A stretch of DNA of 64,000 nucleotides, from NCBI GenBank assembly GCA_029881795.1, contig JAOULX010000001.1:186001-250000 (forward strand), written 5' to 3'. This document shows positions 23,660 through 32,184 of the stretch, piece after piece. A program made the position numbers and the translations under genes. This DNA is from Gammaproteobacteria bacterium (GTDB lineage Bacteria > Pseudomonadota > Gammaproteobacteria > SZUA-229). How positions within the stretch are numbered: the first letter of the stretch is position 1; every line of letters starts with the position of its first letter. The notes beneath the pieces were generated by a model. The model saw nothing but the letters and a program-made list of their open reading frames with translations. It was not told where the DNA came from and made no database searches.

Positions 23660-24898
23660 TTACCACGGGTAAAAGAAGAAAATAGCAACTTCCGTGCCTT
23701 CATCACCGGCTGCAATATCAGCCCGGTAAACGCTGCCGGATGCAGTCAGCAGACGAAAGCCGACGCCATAGGTATAACGTTGTTGATCCCATAAATCGAC
23801 AGACTCTTCAGAGACACTGCCGGCTTCAGCAAAAAAGGCGATTTGTTTGCCGGTGCGAACGTCCTTCCAGAACAGGTAGTTAAACGGCGTGGTTTCTTCT
23901 GTCAGGTTCCAGCGGTATTCCGCGCCTAAAAAGCCGGAATGGCCACCCTGATAACGACCCTGAGGATATGAGCGTAAGCGTTGTAGCCCGCCCAGAGCTT
24001 CGGCTGTCCCATAGGTGGCGGCAGCGATAGAGCTGTCGACAAGATTTTGTTCTATCTCAAGGCAAGCCGGGTCAGCCCCACAATTTAAGCCAAGCTGGGC
24101 ACGGATATAGTTAGGGTCAGTATTTCCAATGGTTTTGACATGCGCATCGGACTGGAAATAATTGATAACCAGCGTGTCGTTGTCTCTGGTTGGAAAATAA
24201 TATGAAAGACTGTAGTTGAGGCTATAAAAGTCAGGGCTATTACTGTCATTAGGCGGCGAATCAATGTATTCAATGCCGAAACGGGCGCCCGTCTGCGGGT
24301 CCAGGTAATCGTCGGTGTAGTCTGCTAAAAAACCGGCTTTTTGGCTTGTTGATGCGCTAGAGTAGTGCGGTGTAAAGGACTGGATTTCGGTTCCGTTTTT
24401 ATCAAGGATGGCGTCTAGGGTGAACTCAGACTGTGTTTCTGACAGATAGAAATTATAGCGCCGTTGTTTTGAAGTGTAATCAAGTCGCAATGTATTATCA
24501 TCGGCTTGACTGACTTTTAAAAGGTTGTAGTCATTTCCATTTGAGCCATTGATGCCACGAATTTTATAGTTATTGACAATCGCCCCATTGATATCTCTCA
24601 TGTGTAATGAAACAAGTAGCTGATTTTCAAGAATAGGCAGCTCATCGATTTGAGCAACCCGGCCGGTTGCATCACCGGTGACTTCGACAATAACTAGGTC
24701 AGTGGTTGTGTTAAAAACATTGGAGGCATTTGCAATTAAGAAAAAGCCCTCGCCAATGCCCGGGTAGCTATAGGGTAACGGTACCACAAGGTATGCGTTT
24801 TCTGTGGCAAACTGATCGCGACGTCGGTCTGGAAACCAGCTTGCAGTGGCGTTGCTGCTTACCAGTAAAAGCAGCAAAAGAGATTTAAGATAAAGCAT
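23660..24898 (-). CDS. Outer-membrane beta-barrel surface antigen, copy 2
   Basis: 412 residues, paralogue of the gene at 22339, 79 bp upstream of it in the same direction. Signal peptide LLLLLLVSSNATA, conserved RRDQFATENAYLVVPLPYSY after it, and the same C-terminal barrel and final PW. Two cysteines near the middle (LNCGADPACLEIEQ) are kept in both copies and may form a disulfide. Probably one operon transcribed from upstream of 24898. No partner gene gives a substrate. Confidence 0.75.
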   Translation of the reverse strand: MLYLKSLLLLLLVSSNATASWFPDRRRDQFATENAYLVVPLPYSYPGIGEGFFLIANASNVFNTTTDLVIVEVTGDATGRVAQIDELPILENQLLVSLHMRDINGAIVNNYKIRGINGSNGNDYNLLKVSQADDNTLRLDYTSKQRRYNFYLSETQSEFTLDAILDKNGTEIQSFTPHYSSASTSQKAGFLADYTDDYLDPQTGARFGIEYIDSPPNDSNSPDFYSLNYSLSYYFPTRDNDTLVINYFQSDAHVKTIGNTDPNYIRAQLGLNCGADPACLEIEQNLVDSSIAAATYGTAEALGGLQRLRSYPQGRYQGGHSGFLGAEYRWNLTEETTPFNYLFWKDVRTGKQIAFFAEAGSVSEESVDLWDQQRYTYGVGFRLLTASGSVYRADIAAGDEGTEVAIFFFYPW

Positions 24899-25115
24899 GA
24901 TTCCTCATCCGTGAGTTATAAAATAACAGTTATTGTTAATGATTAAAGTGTGTTTTGCAAAATATATTATTTAAATCAGAGGACAGGGTAATTGATAGAT
25001 TAAAAGCAGGTTGTGAATGTTGTCACAGTGTTGTCATTCTAAAGCATGAGCTGATGTAGTCAAGAGTCACAATGGCAGGCTCAGCTGAGCAGATGGCACC
25101 TGTTAGCGGTGTTTA

Positions 25116-25478
25116 TTAGTTGAGTAAAAGATTAATTTTAGTCATTAGATCGGTTTCCGAAGCAGGTTTTAATATATAGTCCTTAGCCCCCTGGCGCTGA
25201 GCCCAGACTCTGTCGGTTTCCTGATCTTTACTGGTCAGGATGATTATTGGAATATCCTTGGTTGTTTCGTGCTTACTGATATGCCGTGTTGCCTGAAAGC
25301 CATTAAGACCAGGCATGACAACATCCATCAGAATCAGATCGGGCATTTCAGAGCGTGACAAATCAACCCCTTGCTGGCCGTCTTCAGCAATAATCGTCTC
25401 AAAGTTATGTTTATTTAAGATATTTATCAGAGCCTGACGCTGGGTCGCAGAGTCGTCTACTATTAAAATTTTTGGCAT
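25116..25478 (-). CDS. PilH-like single-domain response regulator
   Basis: 120 residues, receiver only. D8/D9, phospho-site D52 (LILMDVVMPGLNGFQATRHI) and the lysine in YILKPA. The run TSKDQETDRVWAQRQGAKDY is characteristic of PilH of the type IV pilus chemosensory system. No other pil-chp gene is near. Transcribed leftward, 145 bp after the hypothetical gene at 25624. Confidence 0.85.
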   Translation of the reverse strand: MPKILIVDDSATQRQALINILNKHNFETIIAEDGQQGVDLSRSEMPDLILMDVVMPGLNGFQATRHISKHETTKDIPIIILTSKDQETDRVWAQRQGAKDYILKPASETDLMTKINLLLN

Positions 25479-25623
25479 GTAACCTGTTATCCAAAATTCA
25501 AACTGGGAATATTAATCAAATATAGCGCATTTTCATAAATAACACATATTATTTATCGATAGTGGCGGCATAGATTTTATAATATTGATGCTGCTTATGT
25601 TGCTATCTACATGATTTTTATAG

Positions 25624-25959
25624 CTATTCGAGTAGCAGTGAGAAACTTGCTTCAGCAGTGTTTTTATTAATGTCAACGCTAACAAGACAATAAGCCGGTG
25701 CTTCAACAGGATCATCATTGCAGTTACAACCAGCAATAATTTCAGTAAAGAAAATCCCTGTTCGAATTAAAATATTTTCAGCTGAATCACTGCAACTGAG
25801 AATTGTCAGGTCCAGTTTGTTTGCATCAACAAGCCCGCCCTGAGTTGTAGCGTCTTGGAGAGGAAATATGCTGGCAGGTAAACTGAGCAACTCGGCTTTG
25901 ATAACCTGGTTAAAGTCAGCTTGTGACCAGTGTTGTAATGCATTTTTTAGTAATATCAT
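25624..25959 (-). CDS. Conserved hypothetical protein, 111 residues
   Basis: Begins MILLKNALQHWSQADFNQVI and ends in a beta-rich LVSVDINKNTAEASFSLLLE. The centre has GCNCNDDPVEAPAYCL, with cysteines in a C-x-C pattern plus one more that could bind a metal or form a disulfide. No signal peptide or membrane segment. It starts 27 bp after the barrel gene of the ABC export cluster, so it may be the last gene of that operon. Function unknown. Confidence 0.65.
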   Translation of the reverse strand: MILLKNALQHWSQADFNQVIKAELLSLPASIFPLQDATTQGGLVDANKLDLTILSCSDSAENILIRTGIFFTEIIAGCNCNDDPVEAPAYCLVSVDINKNTAEASFSLLLE

Positions 25960-25986
25960 TGAGTTACCAGAAGCGGAAGGATGAGG

Positions 25987-27135
25987 TTAAAAATAATAAG
26001 TTATTAATAGTTGTGCCGTGTTTGCACTGGCAGAATTATTTGAAAACTCTGATGTGCTGCTACCGGTTGCCAGCACAATTCCCGCTGATGCAACAAGGTT
26101 CTGTAACCAGTTGTAATGAATTGAAAGACTGAGTAGTGTGCTCTGGTCGGTCAGGTTCGTTATCAGTGTGGGTGAAACAGTAAGCAGCGGATGCCATTCA
26201 ATTTGCAGTCCGGCGGCTAGGTATTGCTGGTAAAGTGTGAACAATTCGCCACGTTGTATCTTTTCAAGCAAAAAAATGTCAGCGCTGTCTGCGCTGCTCT
26301 CAATACCAAAACCATTGTAATAATATTCAATAAAGCCGTAGATATTGTTACCGAAGCTCTGCCAGGAATAATCAAGATTACTGCTTAAACTGGTGACCGT
26401 CTTATCATCGGTGTTGCGACTGCTAGTGATGTCGATGCGCCAGACACTGTCGGAGAGATTTTTACTAAAGCCAAAGCCAAAAACTCCCGCGTCATAATGT
26501 TGTGCCAGTAATACATCAAAATCACCGGCCTGTAAGCTGTGATGGTATTTGATGGCACTGGAGCTGACATCATTTCGTATCAGTCCATCCTGATTGCGAC
26601 GTGGCAGATGAATCAGTTGCCAGTCATTGCCGGACTCTGTGACAAACTGACTATAGAGCATGTCATCCCCGGATTTATATTCTTTGTCGATGGCGGTGGG
26701 TGCAAAAGGATTAAAAATATCCATCGTATTAAAGACAAATCCGTTACCCCAGGTAATGGCCTGACGACCAACACGGGTTACTATACGCTCGCTCTGGTGA
26801 GTAATAACCAGCCGGTCAAGCCGGTGGTAACTGTAATGCCTGTCTGCCGATGTAAGGGTGTCGGACAGGTCAAATAAATGATACTGATCAGTATCCGCTG
26901 CTGTAATGCTGTGGTTGCTGTTAACAGATAAAATCTGATAATGCAGATCGGCTGAAAAATTATTTATCTGTGCCGAGTAATTGAGCCGGTAGGAGGCATT
27001 GTGCAGGGCAATATCCTCTCCGATCAGTTCACTGTCGCTAAAGACAGGCGCATATTTGATCTGCTGATCGATAGTGAAAGCCCAGGCAGATTGCATCAGA
27101 GCACAGCAAAACAGATAAGCCGGCGTTTTATACAT
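25987..27135 (-). CDS. Outer-membrane beta-barrel protein of the ABC export cluster
   Basis: 382 residues. Signal peptide (LFCCALMQSAWA), then many amphipathic beta strands (HYSYHRLDRLVITHQSERIV; GNGFVFNTMDIFNPFAPTAI; ending LLITYYF with C-terminal phenylalanine). The WGNGFVFNTMDIFNPF region resembles porin-like proteins linked to DUF1302 or similar families. It follows the ATPase gene with an 8-bp overlap and would be the outer-membrane part of the LolA-like/ABC system. Substrate unknown. Confidence 0.7.
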   Translation of the reverse strand: MYKTPAYLFCCALMQSAWAFTIDQQIKYAPVFSDSELIGEDIALHNASYRLNYSAQINNFSADLHYQILSVNSNHSITAADTDQYHLFDLSDTLTSADRHYSYHRLDRLVITHQSERIVTRVGRQAITWGNGFVFNTMDIFNPFAPTAIDKEYKSGDDMLYSQFVTESGNDWQLIHLPRRNQDGLIRNDVSSSAIKYHHSLQAGDFDVLLAQHYDAGVFGFGFSKNLSDSVWRIDITSSRNTDDKTVTSLSSNLDYSWQSFGNNIYGFIEYYYNGFGIESSADSADIFLLEKIQRGELFTLYQQYLAAGLQIEWHPLLTVSPTLITNLTDQSTLLSLSIHYNWLQNLVASAGIVLATGSSTSEFSNNSASANTAQLLITYYF

Positions 27136-27826
27136 GATTGTTCTGGCTGATAATGTCAGTGATTTGTCCGTCGTGCAGCTTAACCAGTTTTCGTGCGCGT
27201 TGCATGATCATCGGGTCATGGGTAGAAATAATGAAGGTGGTATTGTGTTGCTTGTTAATGTGTAGCATCAGATCAATAAGGTTGCTGGCACTGTTTGAGT
27301 CGAGATTGGCAGTCGGTTCATCAGCAAGAATCAAGCTCGGTTGTGAAACAATAGCGCGGGCAACTGCCACCCTTTGTTGTTGGCCGCCAGAAAGCTCGGG
27401 TGGTTTTCTGTCTTCTAGTCCTTCAAGCCCGACTTCTTTTAAAATCGCTGAAGATCTTTGGTGTCGAGTGTGTTTATCTATGCCCTGCATTTGCATGACC
27501 ATCTCAACGTTTTCCTGTGCGCTGAGAACCGGTATCAGATTATAAGCCTGAAAAACAAATCCGATTTTATGTAAACGCATATCAGCGAGCTGTGAGCGGT
27601 TAAGTGTGTCGATTTCATCTCCATCAATATAAACTTCGCCTGAGGTAGGTGTGTCGAGACCGCCTATCATATTTAATAGCGTTGATTTTCCTGAGCCGGA
27701 TGGTCCAGACAAACAAATAAATTCACCCGCTTCAACAGAAATGTTAACGTCGGTTAGGGCATTAACTTTGATTAAGCCCTGCTCAAATATTTTTGTTATA
27801 TTCTCACACTTTACTACGTGTTTCAT
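27128..27826 (-). CDS. MacB/LolD-type ABC transporter ATPase
   Basis: 232 residues from the ATG at 27826, which follows the permease stop by 2 bp and has AAGGA upstream; a longer frame to 27877 overlaps the permease and is unlikely. Walker A GPSGSGKSTL, signature ELSGGQQQRVAVARAI, Walker B LILADEPTANLD, H-loop ISTHD. Typical of the MacB/LolD/FtsE group, which powers periplasmic or lipoprotein export rather than uptake. Confidence 0.92.
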   Translation of the reverse strand: MKHVVKCENITKIFEQGLIKVNALTDVNISVEAGEFICLSGPSGSGKSTLLNMIGGLDTPTSGEVYIDGDEIDTLNRSQLADMRLHKIGFVFQAYNLIPVLSAQENVEMVMQMQGIDKHTRHQRSSAILKEVGLEGLEDRKPPELSGGQQQRVAVARAIVSQPSLILADEPTANLDSNSASNLIDLMLHINKQHNTTFIISTHDPMIMQRARKLVKLHDGQITDIISQNNHV

Positions 27827-27828
27827 CG

Positions 27829-29058
27829 TTAAATCCTTGTTATCGCATGAGCAGGTACAAGCCTTGAGGCACGCCATGCCGGATAAAGCCCGGTTAACAT
27901 GCCCAATATGGCAACCGTCAGATTAGCAACAATTAAATCATCGAAGGTAATCACAAACGGTATAATGTTTGACATATTCAGCATTTCCATACCTCGTGCA
28001 AATACAGATACATCGATGCCGTCGCCAGTGGCCAGTACGGACAGCCAGGATAAAATATTACCGATAACTAGGCCGACAATAATCATTAAGACTGCTTCAA
28101 GCCAGACTTGAAAAAGAATAAAGCCGGGCTTCTGTCCGAGCGCCTGAAAAAGTCCAAACTCTCTTGTGCGTTCAAAGACAGCCATTAAAAGAGTGTTGAT
28201 AATGCCAAAAGCCATTGCCAGAAAGACGATCAGATACCAGATAAACATGGAGCTATCCATTAATTCAATCATCATCTCAAGATAGGGTTCGGCTTTAAGC
28301 CATGACATAACATCAATATTTTTATCAAATTGTGCGTAATCGTTAACTAAAGAGTTGACCATGTCGGTATTGTGCAGTCGCAGAACGATTTCTGATGCTT
28401 TGTTCTTAAGTCCCAGCATTTTTTCGGCGTTGTCTTTAGCAATAAATATAAATGACTTCTCGGTAGGGTCTAGTGGGGCATCAAATATGCCGACGATACG
28501 GAAACCGCGATCAGCAATCTCATTGTTGATATCCTGCGACATTAATACTATGCGCTTTCCAAGGCGGGTCTGAAGCTTATCTGCCAGAGCTTTTCCAATG
28601 ACAATGCCGTTATCAGATGTTGAGTCTAAAAATCGCCCTTCGACAACTGATCGTCCAATAAAGGATACTTTTGATTCCTGAGCAGGATCAATACCGAGCA
28701 TGGTAATACCACTGGATTCCCTTTCGCTCACTATCACGGCGGCTAATCGAATGCGGGTGCTTGAGAGGGCGATACGAGGATCCTGAAGCAGTTTGCTAAC
28801 AGCGGCTGACTGCGGGTTGAAAGAGTTATCAATAACCGGGTCATCAAGATACTGCGGATGATGTATTTGTACGTGACCGGCAAGATTATCAACGGTGTCT
28901 TCGAGCATTTGAAAAACCATTCCACGCATAAAGGCAGCGGTGACTATCATTGCCCATACGCCCAAAATTATGGCAAATAAAATAATCAGAGTACGTCGCT
29001 TATTTCTCCATAAGTTTCGCCACGATAATGCGAATATTAAACGTATGCTGTTAATCAT
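27829..29058 (-). CDS. FtsX/LolE-type ABC permease 1
   Basis: 409 residues. One N-terminal membrane helix after LSWRNLWRNKRRTLIIL, a large periplasmic MacB-like domain (about 50-270), then three C-terminal helices around FGIINTLLMAVFERTREFGLFQALG. This is the MacB/LolC/LolE layout. It overlaps the upstream permease gene by 4 bp and is followed directly by the ATPase gene. Confidence 0.92.
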   Translation of the reverse strand: MINSIRLIFALSWRNLWRNKRRTLIILFAIILGVWAMIVTAAFMRGMVFQMLEDTVDNLAGHVQIHHPQYLDDPVIDNSFNPQSAAVSKLLQDPRIALSSTRIRLAAVIVSERESSGITMLGIDPAQESKVSFIGRSVVEGRFLDSTSDNGIVIGKALADKLQTRLGKRIVLMSQDINNEIADRGFRIVGIFDAPLDPTEKSFIFIAKDNAEKMLGLKNKASEIVLRLHNTDMVNSLVNDYAQFDKNIDVMSWLKAEPYLEMMIELMDSSMFIWYLIVFLAMAFGIINTLLMAVFERTREFGLFQALGQKPGFILFQVWLEAVLMIIVGLVIGNILSWLSVLATGDGIDVSVFARGMEMLNMSNIIPFVITFDDLIVANLTVAILGMLTGLYPAWRASRLVPAHAITRI

Positions 29059-30287
29059 AGATGCCGCATCGCTTCTACTGGTTTTAGTTTTCTGATTTTT
29101 AGTGCAGGGTATAAAGCGGCAACTAATGTAAAAACAAGAATGGTAACAGGGCCAAGCAGTGAAGACTCTAATGAAATTTGAGGAGTAATGGTGGCTGGCA
29201 TATTGTATTGAGCTGCTATTTCTTCCATGCCCTCAAAAGTAAGGCCGTTAATCAGAAAGTAATAATTAACAGAGATGCCGATTAATGTACCAATGGTTAA
29301 GGCGAACACGGTTAAAATCAATGCTTCCATCATAACCAGTTTGCCAATATTCAGTGGTTTGAAACCCAGCGCGAGCATAATTCCGAATTCGCGGGTGCGT
29401 TCAAGGACTGACATTAAAAAAGTATTCATGATACTGAAAGTAATGATGGCAATCAGAATGATGTAGATAAACCAACCTGACGAATAATCGAGCTCAATAC
29501 TTTCTTTAATACCAGGCTGAATCTGATCCCAGCCAACCGCAACCAGGTTTTCATTCATTGGCATCAAGATACCGTCAAGCTGGCTCTTAATAGGCTCAAG
29601 AAGGGCTGAGTTCTGGTGATACAAAACAATGGCATGAGCATGCGTTTGCATGCTGAAAGTTTCCTGAAAGGTTTTAATGGGTATCTGTATCATGCTGCGA
29701 TCAAGCTCGCGTGAGCCAGACTCAAATACGCCTGTCACGGGCAAAACAGCGGCAGCAATCGAACCATCTCGCCCGCTTCCCAATATGGTCAGTTCATCAC
29801 CAAGCTTTACCTTGAGGTTTTTTGCGAGGCTGCGGCCAATCACCATTTCATTTGCATTATCGGCTGAAAGATAGCGTCCGCTTTTGATAAGACCGGGAAT
29901 AATTGATACATAGCTTTCGTATTGAGTTTCTACGCCAATAACAGCAACACCGTATGTGCGCTCTTTTGATGAGACAAGAGCAAAACCGTTGGCTCTGACG
30001 GCAATGTCGTTAATGGCAGTTTCATGGCGGATTTTTTTAGCCAGGGACTGCGCGTCTGGGATAGTATTGCGCATCCGCGCATCATTAAGATAGCCTCTTT
30101 TTTGTACTTGGATAAGACCCTGAAAAATTCGGGTCGATCCACTGATCATCAGATCATACTGTCCCAGTTGCAGGCCAACGCTGAACACAATAAGAGCGGC
30201 GCCAAAACCGATTGCACACATGGTCAGTACAGTGCGTCGTTTATTGCGCCAGATATTTCTCCATGCGAATCGCCAGGCAGTATTCAT
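29055..30287 (-). CDS. FtsX/LolC-type ABC permease 2
   Basis: 410 residues, same layout as its downstream neighbour: N-terminal FAWRNIWRNKRRTVLTM, periplasmic domain, and C-terminal FSIMNTFLMSVLERTREFGIMLALG. The two permeases are probably a heterodimer, like LolC/LolE. It starts 14 bp after the LolA-like gene. Confidence 0.92.
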   Translation of the reverse strand: MNTAWRFAWRNIWRNKRRTVLTMCAIGFGAALIVFSVGLQLGQYDLMISGSTRIFQGLIQVQKRGYLNDARMRNTIPDAQSLAKKIRHETAINDIAVRANGFALVSSKERTYGVAVIGVETQYESYVSIIPGLIKSGRYLSADNANEMVIGRSLAKNLKVKLGDELTILGSGRDGSIAAAVLPVTGVFESGSRELDRSMIQIPIKTFQETFSMQTHAHAIVLYHQNSALLEPIKSQLDGILMPMNENLVAVGWDQIQPGIKESIELDYSSGWFIYIILIAIITFSIMNTFLMSVLERTREFGIMLALGFKPLNIGKLVMMEALILTVFALTIGTLIGISVNYYFLINGLTFEGMEEIAAQYNMPATITPQISLESSLLGPVTILVFTLVAALYPALKIRKLKPVEAMRHL

Positions 30288-30301
30288 TGCTTGTCCTGTT
30301 T

Positions 30302-31054
30302 TTATCTGGGGTTTCTCAGATTTGAAAGAGTGAAGGTATTTTTATTGAACGTGACATTAAATTTTACAACAGTTGTAACGACTTCAGTCCACTCGTTCGC
30401 ATGATCGGTCTTTTGCATGCGTTGTTTAAGTGAAATGTATTTATCACCCACTTTTTTAATCTCAGATGCAGTCAGTGTTTTTATCAGGATGTTGTCCTGA
30501 TCATAAAACTCATGTTTTAACAGAACGTAATGGTCATTAATTGTAATGATTTCTTTGCCCCATACCACGGGCGCATCCTCGTTTGGCACTGACTGGATTA
30601 TATAGGTAAGCCTGTTGTTAATTTTTTTTGTTTCGAGCAGGGTATGCGTGTAGTTATTGATAATTTCATCGGCACGGGCAATGTCGTTATTTGAAAAGTC
30701 AGATCCCATCCAGCTTTGATTGGACATGCTTGAAGGGATTTTGATAACGCGGTTTATTTTCGGTGCATAGCTCCACATATTGTCACCAATCAGCAGGCTG
30801 CCACCATTTTTGTCTTTTATGGGGGCGGTGATGCGAACCAGTGATTTATCCAGTCCCTGAGTCCAAACTTTCATAGACATGACGCGTTCCCAGTCAGGAC
30901 GATGAATTGTCATGCTGGCTTCCGAATAAGAACTGAGGCCGCGATAATTATCCATCGCCTGTCTGATCAACTGAGCGGCAGTTTCAGCCTGTGATGACAC
31001 GGCCAGATGAAAAAGAAGCAGAAAAGAGAAGATTTGTATTACCAAGTGTCGCAT
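30302..31054 (-). CDS. Periplasmic LolA-like lipoprotein-sorting-family protein
   Basis: 250 residues. Signal peptide (IFSFLLLFHLAVSSQA), then the outer-membrane lipoprotein-sorting fold: AAQLIRQAMDNYRGLSSYSE near the start, and RITAPIKDKNGGSLLIGDNM then WSYAPKINRVIKIP in the middle. First gene of a leftward set: LolA-like, two permeases, ATPase, barrel, hypothetical. The set looks like a dedicated envelope trafficking line separate from housekeeping Lol; the lipid or lipoprotein cargo is not evident. Confidence 0.85.
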   Translation of the reverse strand: MRHLVIQIFSFLLLFHLAVSSQAETAAQLIRQAMDNYRGLSSYSEASMTIHRPDWERVMSMKVWTQGLDKSLVRITAPIKDKNGGSLLIGDNMWSYAPKINRVIKIPSSMSNQSWMGSDFSNNDIARADEIINNYTHTLLETKKINNRLTYIIQSVPNEDAPVVWGKEIITINDHYVLLKHEFYDQDNILIKTLTASEIKKVGDKYISLKQRMQKTDHANEWTEVVTTVVKFNVTFNKNTFTLSNLRNPR

Positions 31055-31206
31055 AACATGGTCTCAGGCAGCTTTGATCAGAAGTCGATTATAACGCAAA
31101 TATTAATCTGAGCTATGTGCTGAATCAAGTTGGCTGTCTAATCTCTATTTTTTAATTTGTTGATATTAGTCTATATTAGGTAAAAGCATATTTTAAGGGA
31201 CGGAAA

Positions 31207-32184
31207 ATGGATCAAAATGGAGTAAAAAAACGCAAACTAACCTGTACCATTGCGGCTGTAATACTGCTGTTGTTAAGCTCTTGTGTTGATCAACCGGAGC
31301 AGACGATACGGATAGGGAGCAGCCCCTGGTCAGGTTATGAGCCGCTTTTTCTGTCACGACAACTGGGTTATCTTGATGAAGACTCGGTGAGTTTATTTGA
31401 ACTACCCTCAGCTGATATTACGATGGAAGCATTTCGGAATCATTCGATTGATATAGCGCCATTACCGCTCGATGGAGTGCTGGAGCTATTACAGGATGGT
31501 ACTAAACTACGCATTATCCTGGTTATGGATGTTTCAAACGGCGGTGACGTGGCGCTGGTTAGCCCCGATATTAAAAAAATATCAGATATCAAGGGCAAGC
31601 GTGTGGTCGCGGTTAACATACCTCTGGGCCTGTACATGGTCAGGCGTCTGCTCGATAAAGCCGGCCTAGAGAGAAAGGATATTAACTTACAGCTAATAAC
31701 CGAAACTGAAATGGTAGATTATTATAAACGCGGGCTTGCCGATGTGATCATTACTTATGATCCGGTCAAGACGGCGTTGCAAAAAGTCGGTATGAAGGTG
31801 ATTTTTGACAGCACCGAAATACCGAATGAAATATTTGATGTACTTGTGGTGCATGAGGATGTTTATCAGCGGCAAACTAATGAAGTCTGTGGCATTGTTA
31901 AAACCTGGTTTAAAACGCTGCACTATATGGAGCAAAATCCAGCTGCCGCAGCCAAAAAAATCAGTCGCCGAATCGGAGTAACGGAAGCGGATTTCCAGAC
32001 TATGATGAGCGGTATTGTGATCCCAGATCAGACACGAGTGATGGAGATGCTGGGAGGCTCATCGCCGGCACTATTAGCACCAGCAAACAGATTGGTTTCG
32101 TTGCTAGTTAAAGAGGGTTTATTGCGTGACAAGGTTGATGTCAGCACAGCGATTGACGCGCAATTTATTAGTTGTGTGAAATAA
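31207..32184 (+). CDS. Periplasmic substrate-binding lipoprotein (NMT1/SsuA-like)
   Basis: 325 residues. A lipoprotein signal ends in the lipobox LLSSCVD. The mature part has the NitT/TauT binding-protein pattern (TIRIGSSPWSGYEPLFLSRQLG; ISDIKGKRVVAVN). No permease or ATPase is near. Instead its stop directly precedes the start of a hybrid sensor kinase, so it probably acts as a periplasmic sensor partner for that kinase rather than in uptake. Ligand unknown; nitrate, taurine, sulfonates and thiamine precursors are ligands of relatives. Confidence 0.85.
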   Translation: MDQNGVKKRKLTCTIAAVILLLLSSCVDQPEQTIRIGSSPWSGYEPLFLSRQLGYLDEDSVSLFELPSADITMEAFRNHSIDIAPLPLDGVLELLQDGTKLRIILVMDVSNGGDVALVSPDIKKISDIKGKRVVAVNIPLGLYMVRRLLDKAGLERKDINLQLITETEMVDYYKRGLADVIITYDPVKTALQKVGMKVIFDSTEIPNEIFDVLVVHEDVYQRQTNEVCGIVKTWFKTLHYMEQNPAAAAKKISRRIGVTEADFQTMMSGIVIPDQTRVMEMLGGSSPALLAPANRLVSLLVKEGLLRDKVDVSTAIDAQFISCVK

